9,951 nucleotides of DNA from CAYVZU01 sp964455935. Lineage in GTDB: Bacteria > Fibrobacterota > CAYVZU01. The stretch's first letter is position 1, and every line of letters begins with the position of its first letter. The notes under the pieces were generated by a model that was not told where the DNA came from, did no database searches, and saw only the letters and a list, made by a program, of their open reading frames with translations. The DNA lies in NCBI GenBank assembly GCA_964455935.1, contig CAYVZU010000139.1, forward strand, positions 1 through 9,951. Reading direction: 5' to 3'. This document shows, piece by piece, positions 5,457 through 9,951 of the stretch. A program made the position numbers and the translations under genes.

Positions 5457-6644
5457 CTAAAACAGGATTACGCTGCCAAGTGTAAGAACCAGATCATTGT
5501 AATCCGCGACAAGAAAAGTCGATTTCACGCCAACGTCAAGACTGAAAAGACGCGTAAAATAAGTTGTCAAAGTCAGCGCCGGCTGAAGCATGCTGCGGTT
5601 CTCCACATCGACCACGCCGTCCTGGCCAACCGTAAGCACATTCACGGCATAAACGACGTTGCCGTTCAAGGCAAAGCGTTGTCCCATAGGTAACCCGTAA
5701 AGCGCTCCGGCGGTTAGAAGCGTGGTCTTGCTATCGCCCACAAAGGATTGCTGCGCCATTAGACCATACGTAAGAATATTGTCCGATCGTACAAACCAGT
5801 TGTCGCTGAAACTGGCGACCACGCTCATGCCAAAGGGTGTGCCGTAGAAAGTCTTGTCCACAAGAAACATATTCAACGAGCCGCCGATTTTGCGCTCCAA
5901 AGCACTGGTTTCCTCGATCAGATAGGTGCCGTAGCCGTTAAGCGCATTGTTGAAGAAGATCTTATCGAGCATGACCATGGTGTTGAGCACAAGCATGCCG
6001 CCGCATGTGATCTTTTCATTTGAAAGCGTCCGGCTGTAACCGGCCCGCAGGGCGTAATTGCTGCCCGAGGCGCCGTTTTGCTTGAAAAGATTCCACTCAA
6101 GATCGGTCGTAACATTATTGGGCGGCAGTAAAACCGCGGGCGCCGCCTGCTCTTTGGCTGCCTCCAACTGCACTGCCTTGCCGGCTTCGGTTTCCTGGGC
6201 CGGTTCCGCTGCCAAGACCGCCTGCTCCGAAGCGGTCGACACGGCGGGCGAGGAAGCGGTGGTCGGCATGGCAGCCATTTTGGGGGTTGCCAGACTTGTG
6301 AAAACCGCCTGCTTGAAGGTCGAGTTCGCCGCTTCGGCGGACAGGCTTGCCGCTCCTCCCGATCCACATTGCTGCCCGGCCAAGCTGATCGCACCGTGAA
6401 TAAAAGCCGACCGTTCGTTCGCATAATCGTTATAATCGGTCCATTCTTTGGACATTCCAAGCACCGTAAGCCTGATAAGCTCTCCGCCGGCATATTCTGT
6501 TTCTTCCATGACCTGAACGGAATCGCCGGTGCACGGATGCAATTTGCCCGCATTCCAGTATTGGACATATGACATCTGCGCCGAGACAGACAGGGTCGCG
6601 ATAAAAACGGAGATCACGCTATAGAACCATCGCTGATTCTTCAT
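5457..6644 (-). CDS. Outer-membrane beta-barrel protein with Ala/Glu-rich linker
   Basis: Predicted 395-residue protein of no family I recognise. Residues 1-22 form a signal peptide (cleavage after SVSA). Residues 23-100 are a soluble domain with Cys38 and Cys93, which could form a disulfide. Residues about 100-175 are low-complexity, rich in Ala, Glu, Pro and Thr, and probably an extended linker. Residues about 180-395 alternate hydrophobic and polar residues in amphipathic strands (for example YALRAGYSRTL, GGSLNMFLVD, GMSVVASFSDNWF, LFSLDVGVKSTFLV) and end in VILF. A C-terminal Phe is typical of barrels inserted by BamA. AGGAGGA at 6651-6657, six bases upstream, supports the ATG at 6644. 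The frame stays open far upstream inside the preceding gene but that part is not coding. It is flanked on both sides by CsgG-like genes, so it probably works with them at the outer membrane (inference). Confidence 0.75.
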   Translation of the reverse strand: MKNQRWFYSVISVFIATLSVSAQMSYVQYWNAGKLHPCTGDSVQVMEETEYAGGELIRLTVLGMSKEWTDYNDYANERSAFIHGAISLAGQQCGSGGAASLSAEAANSTFKQAVFTSLATPKMAAMPTTASSPAVSTASEQAVLAAEPAQETEAGKAVQLEAAKEQAAPAVLLPPNNVTTDLEWNLFKQNGASGSNYALRAGYSRTLSNEKITCGGMLVLNTMVMLDKIFFNNALNGYGTYLIEETSALERKIGGSLNMFLVDKTFYGTPFGMSVVASFSDNWFVRSDNILTYGLMAQQSFVGDSKTTLLTAGALYGLPMGQRFALNGNVVYAVNVLTVGQDGVVDVENRSMLQPALTLTTYFTRLFSLDVGVKSTFLVADYNDLVLTLGSVILF

Positions 6645-6675
6645 GGACGATCCTCCTGATTGGAAAATAACGCGC

Positions 6676-7380
6676 TTATTGCATTCGTTTAAGAAGCTCA
6701 AAGACAGCCGCATGCACGGCCCGTTTCGTGGCAAGGCCCACCGTGGATTGGTCAAAGGGCTGATCCGCAACGGCCCAGACGGTTTTTGCGGTCGTGGTCG
6801 CTTCGGCCGTACCGGAACCGGGTATGTATTCTCCATTTGACACATCAACCAGACGCAATTGAACGCCAACCTGGGTTGCATTGACCTTCTCCATGGCAAT
6901 GCCGGTAATCTTTTCGCTGGCACTGATGCTGAAGTCAAACACCTCGCCATATACCAGATATTGAGGCATGGCAAGGCCTTTGCTTGCGTCGATCTGCTGT
7001 TCCTCAGCCATGAGACCGGTCTGTGAAAGTGCCCAGTTTTGCAGGATTCTGTCCCGCATGATTTCTTTTTCCTCCACGAACTCAAAACGCTTGGTGTCGT
7101 AAAGTTCGTCCAAAACCATATTGTAGAGTCCCCAGCCGATCCGCTTCTCCACCAGTTCGGGATATTGGGCGGCAATCTCCTGCGGTATGCCAAATCGGAT
7201 GATCTGAACTCTTTTCCTTTCGCCGGAATAAGGGGGAAAACCTTCGCTTTGCACTGTTTTGGCCCGCACAACAGACGCGGATTTTTCGGTCGACACGGTG
7301 GCGCAGGACGCAACGAATATGAATTCCAGAACAATTCCACATAGAATCAGTTTTGCTAAAGATGCGATTGGCTGGCACAT
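6676..7380 (-). CDS. CsgG-like lipoprotein, first gene of operon
   Basis: Predicted 234-residue lipoprotein. A hydrophobic signal (residues 6-25) ends in lipobox VASC (Cys26). The mature part fits the CsgG family: VQIIRFG strand, ELVEKRIGWGLYNMVLDEL helix (75-93), FEFVEEKEIMRDRI (99-112), a helix with LSQTGLMAEEQQ, PQYLVYGEVFDFS (139-151), then VGVQLRLVDVSNGEYI (171-186). The last helix VGLATKRAVHAAVFELLKRM (214-233) parallels that of the third gene. CsgG itself is a lipoprotein secretion pore for curli subunits, but no curli-type subunit gene is seen here. An in-frame TTG at 7389 directly abuts the ribosome binding site, so the ATG at 7380 is the better start. Thirty-one bases separate its stop from the next start, consistent with one operon. 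Confidence 0.8.
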   Translation of the reverse strand: MCQPIASLAKLILCGIVLEFIFVASCATVSTEKSASVVRAKTVQSEGFPPYSGERKRVQIIRFGIPQEIAAQYPELVEKRIGWGLYNMVLDELYDTKRFEFVEEKEIMRDRILQNWALSQTGLMAEEQQIDASKGLAMPQYLVYGEVFDFSISASEKITGIAMEKVNATQVGVQLRLVDVSNGEYIPGSGTAEATTTAKTVWAVADQPFDQSTVGLATKRAVHAAVFELLKRMQ

Positions 7381-7389
7381 TGCGTTCAA

Positions 7390-7395
7390 TCCTTT
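7390..7395 (-). promoter_or_regulatory. Ribosome binding site deciding the CsgG-like start
   Basis: AAAGGA on the minus strand ends nine bases before the ATG at 7380 and immediately touches the alternative TTG at 7389. The spacing favours the ATG and removes three residues from the longest reading frame. Confidence 0.65.
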
Positions 7396-7438
7396 CTTTC
7401 ATTGCAGGAGGACAGGGTTCTCTTCTTGGTGCTCGGAA

Positions 7439-7467
7439 AAAATACCTTTCCAGGCAGACAGCTGCAA
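7439..7467 (-). promoter_or_regulatory. Candidate promoter of the CsgG-barrel-CsgG operon
   Basis: On the minus strand TTGCAG (7467-7462) and TATTTT (7444-7439) are separated by 17 bases. The -10 box matches four of six and the -35 box three of six consensus positions. It would give a 5' leader of about 50 bases ahead of the ATG at 7380. Confidence 0.35.
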
Positions 7468-7485
7468 CGCGCCCCCCGGACCTTG

Positions 7486-7619
7486 TTTGGGGATTTCCCG
7501 GAGTTCCCATGCCGGCGCACCGTTCGTTGGCCAACCGAGGGACTCAGCGGAAACACAATGCAAAGCGCCTAAACGGGCGGCCGTTTTGCGGCTTGCATTT
7601 TGCAGCACAAATCCCCAAA
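7486..7619. repeat. 134-bp segment bounded by 11-bp perfect inverted repeats
   Basis: TTTGGGGATTT (7486-7496) and AAATCCCCAAA (7609-7619) are exact reverse complements. They could be the ends of a small non-autonomous element or paired regulator sites. I see no flanking target-site duplication, which weakens the mobile-element reading. Confidence 0.4.
7557..7599. repeat. Two-part hairpin in the divergent region
   Basis: A core stem AAACGG (7571-7576) pairs with CCGTTT (7581-7586) across a GCGG tetraloop. An outer stem AATGCAA (7557-7563) pairs with TTGCATT (7593-7599). A small internal loop separates them and both share the centre near 7578. No clear terminator T-run follows. Confidence 0.45.
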
Positions 7620-7779
7620 GAGGGTGGATTCCATTCCCCTCGCAAATAGAGCGCGGTGCGACCCGCTTGTTGTTATCCAAATCCTCGCTGTGTTTGGGCT
7701 GCGTGGGACTGGCCTTCGCGCGGAAACCCGGATGCAGCGGGGCTCACTTTGCCCAACGCCATTCCGTACGAGGAGATCC

Positions 7780-9039
7780 ATGCAGCAACCGCGAAGAGTG
7801 TGTGTCCTCACCAATGGGTGCCCGGAGAATCGCATTGACGCCAGACAAATGACGCAGGTGTTTCTATCGGAAGGCTGGACGGAAGAAACCGATTACCGCA
7901 AGGCCGACCTTGTCCTTTTCAATGCCTGCGGACTCACAGCCGATGCGCAGGAAAGCTCCATTGAAATCGTCCGGCACCTTCAATCGAGGATGAACGAAAG
8001 ACGTTTACTGGTGTGCGGATGTCTTCCCAAAATAAACCTGAAGCGATTGCGGGATATTTATGGCGGCGAGACGTTCGGATCGGACGATATCGACGGCCTG
8101 GCCAAGGCAATCGGAGCCCAAAAAGCCTATGCCAACATCCGGGCCAATAAACTGCACGGCCGCATTCTTGATGTCGGCGACTTACGGCGCTTCCGAATTC
8201 CGGAGCTGAAAAAATTGGCCCGCGTATTCGATCCGTCCTTCATAATCGAAAAACTGTCCCAGGCATACTACCGGCATCTGGGCGCCGCCGTCGAGGTGTT
8301 CAGCGAAAGAACCTTCTGCATTAAAGCCAGCAACGGCTGCCTTAACAACTGCTCGTTCTGCGGTGTCAAGATCTCGCGCGGCGACGTACGCAGCAGAGCC
8401 ATTGAAGACATCCTTCAAGAGTTCGATAAGGGGCTTGGTCTTGGGTACCGGGAAATAGCGTTGATCGGCACGGACCTGGGCTCATACGGCCGGGACATTG
8501 GATTGACTCTGGCCGACCTGCTTGCGGCCATGCTTGGGCGAAGCCGCGATTGCAGTATTAAGGTCCGGAATGTGAACCCGCGCTTTCTTATCGAGATGCT
8601 GCCGAGCCTTATCGAGCCCCTCAGGACGGGGAGGATCCCGTTCCTGGGCTCGGCCATGCAATCGGGCAATCAGCGCATTATAAACCTTATGGGCCGCGGG
8701 CATTCGATCGAGGACTTTCGTCAGGCCATTCTTACGATTAGAAAGGTGTCCCCAAAAACAGTGCTGCGCACGCAAATCATGGTTGGGTTCCCCACCGAAA
8801 CCGATGAAGAGTTCCGTGACACGTTGCGGGTCCTGGACGACCTTAGGTTCGATTTTGTCGAGACCTACATGTTTCAGTCCAGGCCGCAGACGGCCGCAGC
8901 CGCAATCGAACCCAAGGTTCCTGCCGGAATTGCCAAACGGCGCTATAAGGAAGTCTTGCTCAAAGTCCTCCTTCGCCGCCATGGGCGCAGGCTGGGGCAT
9001 GAGCAATTGTCGCCAATCGAGGATGGCATTGGAGCCTAA
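7780..9039 (+). CDS. MiaB/RimO-like radical SAM methylthiotransferase-type protein
   Basis: Predicted 419-residue cytoplasmic iron-sulfur enzyme. The N-terminal methylthiotransferase domain has its three expected cysteines: Cys14 in TNGC, Cys50 in FNAC and Cys81 in VCGC. The radical SAM site is Cys187-x3-Cys191-x2-Cys194 (NGCLNNCSFCG). Further family motifs are RGDVRSR (200-206), GTDLGSYGRD (230-239), QSGNQRIINLMGRGH (294-308) and MVGFPTETDEEF (334-345). Classical members methylthiolate tRNA (MiaB, MtaB) or ribosomal protein S12 (RimO). This one differs: the segment between the two cluster domains (about 110-180) looks long and helical, and the chain ends about 50 residues after the barrel with no recognisable TRAM RNA-binding domain. 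The substrate is therefore uncertain. The ATG at 7780 has GAGGAG four bases upstream; the 60 residues before it in frame are non-family. No partner gene is adjacent. Confidence 0.85.
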   Translation: MQQPRRVCVLTNGCPENRIDARQMTQVFLSEGWTEETDYRKADLVLFNACGLTADAQESSIEIVRHLQSRMNERRLLVCGCLPKINLKRLRDIYGGETFGSDDIDGLAKAIGAQKAYANIRANKLHGRILDVGDLRRFRIPELKKLARVFDPSFIIEKLSQAYYRHLGAAVEVFSERTFCIKASNGCLNNCSFCGVKISRGDVRSRAIEDILQEFDKGLGLGYREIALIGTDLGSYGRDIGLTLADLLAAMLGRSRDCSIKVRNVNPRFLIEMLPSLIEPLRTGRIPFLGSAMQSGNQRIINLMGRGHSIEDFRQAILTIRKVSPKTVLRTQIMVGFPTETDEEFRDTLRVLDDLRFDFVETYMFQSRPQTAAAAIEPKVPAGIAKRRYKEVLLKVLLRRHGRRLGHEQLSPIEDGIGA

Positions 9040-9074
9040 TGTTCAAATGTTGGGCCGGGCCAGGGCCGCGATTT

Positions 9075-9951
9075 TCAGTATCGCGCGGAGAATGACAGCA
9101 TAAGCCGGTTTGTGAAATACGTTTGCGACAGCGTCCCGTTTGTTGTAATACCCCAGGACTGATACCCGTATGACAGATCCATACTGATATTTTTTGCCAC
9201 GCATCCAAGACCCGCGGTCAGCAGACGCTTGTTTTGATCCACGGAAATGCCGTCATCGGACCAGTCGAAGGATTCGTGGTCATATTTAACCACGAATTGA
9301 TGCGCATCAAACTCGTCATAGGAATACCCAAGCCGCGCAAGCAAGGCTGTGCCGGGAAGCGGTGCTTCCACGCCCAGTCCGGCGCCCACCTTGTAGACAT
9401 TGGCGGAGTTCCCGTCCAACATGATTTCGCCCGGATGGGCCAAATCGTAAGGCGCCCGAAAGCGGGCTTCCGCTGAAATCGTCATCATCGGGAGAATGAA
9501 AGCGACCCCTCCGGCCCCGGCATAAGACGAAATCAGTTCGCCTTTGTTTTCCTGCGAAACACCTGGAATGTTGGCAGAATGAGGATGGCTCTCGACCAGG
9601 CTCTCCGCAAAATGAATGGTCTGGGGCATGGTGAAGCGAAACCCTAACCGGAACAGGTTCTGCATGGAATACAGCAAACCCACTCGCACATCGTAGCCAA
9701 GACAACTTCGATCGGCAGACACGCTCAAGTCATCGGCCGCGGGGTCAATGAAGGTTCCATTGGTTTTGCGGGAAAAGACACGGCTTACTTCCTGGGCGCC
9801 GGTGACCAATCCCAGCGAAATGCCCGCGCCAATTCCAGGAGCAATTTGGAGCCCCACGGCGCCGCTCCATTGATTTAAGCCGCCAAACGTCCGATAGCTG
9901 GTAACCGTTCGGCGATCTGCGTGTTGATTTGTTAATTGGGGGTCGTTTTTT
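9075..9951 (-). CDS. Outer-membrane beta-barrel protein, FadL/OmpP1-like, 5' end outside window
   Basis: The reading frame gives 291 residues and stays open to the window edge, so the start is beyond base 9951. A GTG at 9857 could be taken as the start, but sequence upstream of it, including TSYRTFGGLNQWSGA, continues the same protein style. The chain alternates amphipathic strands and turns (for example VGLLYSMQNLFRLGFRFTMP, KVGAGLGVEAPLPG, LLARLGYSYDEF, LLTAGLGCVAKNISMDLSYG) and ends in LSFSARY, an aromatic C-terminus usual for outer-membrane barrels. The Gly-rich beta strands and the order of segments resemble the C-terminal half of FadL/OmpP1/TodX transporters of hydrophobic compounds, but I cannot exclude another barrel family. 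It converges with the radical SAM gene, with 35 bases between the stops. Confidence 0.68.
   Translation of the reverse strand, partial: KNDPQLTNQHADRRTVTSYRTFGGLNQWSGAVGLQIAPGIGAGISLGLVTGAQEVSRVFSRKTNGTFIDPAADDLSVSADRSCLGYDVRVGLLYSMQNLFRLGFRFTMPQTIHFAESLVESHPHSANIPGVSQENKGELISSYAGAGGVAFILPMMTISAEARFRAPYDLAHPGEIMLDGNSANVYKVGAGLGVEAPLPGTALLARLGYSYDEFDAHQFVVKYDHESFDWSDDGISVDQNKRLLTAGLGCVAKNISMDLSYGYQSWGITTNGTLSQTYFTNRLMLSFSARY

Larger units (their letters stand above)
7381..7779. other. Divergent promoter region with several inverted repeats
   Basis: About 400 bases lie between the minus-strand CsgG-like operon and the plus-strand radical SAM gene. No protein pattern is seen. It contains the candidate operon promoter, a 10-base palindrome GTTGGCCAAC (7526-7535), widely spaced 11-base inverted repeats (7486-7496, 7609-7619) and a compact hairpin (7557-7599). 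GAGGAG at 7770-7775 is the ribosome binding site of the radical SAM gene. Confidence 0.55.

Noticed and set aside
6645..7340. Upstream extension of the barrel protein to 627 residues
   Set aside because: This part overlaps the CsgG-like gene in another frame, is Pro/Arg-rich, and precedes a clear ribosome binding site and signal peptide at 6644.
7600..7779. 60-residue N-terminal extension of the radical SAM protein
   Set aside because: It shows no family resemblance; the methylthiotransferase domain starts just after the ATG at 7780, which has its own ribosome binding site.
9067..9085. CGCGAT/ATCGCG hairpin between the convergent genes as a shared terminator
   Set aside because: The stem is only six pairs, overlaps the end of the barrel gene, and no T-run follows on either strand.
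9075..9857. GTG at 9857 as the start of the last barrel gene
   Set aside because: The frame stays open to the window edge with barrel-like sequence upstream, there is no signal peptide after the GTG, and the true start must lie outside.

Overview
This window (about 10 kb, moderately GC-rich) looks like chromosomal DNA from a Gram-negative bacterium with a true outer membrane. Most products are envelope proteins: three lipoproteins with clear lipoboxes, two outer-membrane beta-barrel proteins and two CsgG/LpoB-type periplasmic proteins. The phylum cannot be fixed from the sequence. A deep-branching lineage of the FCB/PVC or Fibrobacterota type fits the low-similarity envelope proteins and the URO-D-like remnant, but this is inference only. 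There is no rRNA, tRNA, CRISPR array, transposase or phage gene.

Left part (1-3222). After 400 bases without a supportable gene comes a lipoprotein (402-1646, +) with an Ig-like domain and a C-terminal DUF2135/YfaP-like domain. It is followed by a possible terminator and then by a decayed C-terminal piece of a URO-D-family gene (1732-2105), readable only by joining three frames. About 380 bases of non-coding DNA with a perfect 8+8 dyad lead to the terminator and the convergent SYLF/Ysc84-domain lipoprotein gene (3222 to 2485, -).

Middle (3223-4803). A 700-base intergenic stretch carries two copies of a 12-base direct repeat upstream of the SYLF gene and a concentric palindrome of about 100 bp (3527-3626) that looks like a REP/MITE-type dispersed element. 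A two-gene unit follows: a 63-residue protein with a LIM-like C2HC zinc motif (3936-4127, possibly leaderless) and a stand-alone response-regulator receiver (4130-4504). About 300 non-coding bases with a short repeat-like element separate it from the next operon.

Right part (4804-9951). A compact minus-strand operon encodes a CsgG-like lipoprotein (7380-6676), a signal-peptide-bearing protein with an Ala/Glu-rich linker and a predicted C-terminal beta-barrel (6644-5457), and a second, non-lipidated CsgG-like protein (5445-4804). The two CsgG-like proteins share a C-terminal motif and flank the barrel gene, which suggests one outer-membrane assembly. A 400-base divergent region with several inverted repeats separates this operon from a MiaB/RimO-like radical SAM protein (7780-9039, +) that has an enlarged linker and no recognisable TRAM domain. 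The window ends in a minus-strand outer-membrane barrel gene, possibly FadL-like, whose 5' end lies beyond base 9951.

The items most worth following up are the CsgG-barrel-CsgG operon, the atypical methylthiotransferase-like protein, the zinc-motif/receiver pair and the 100-bp palindrome.
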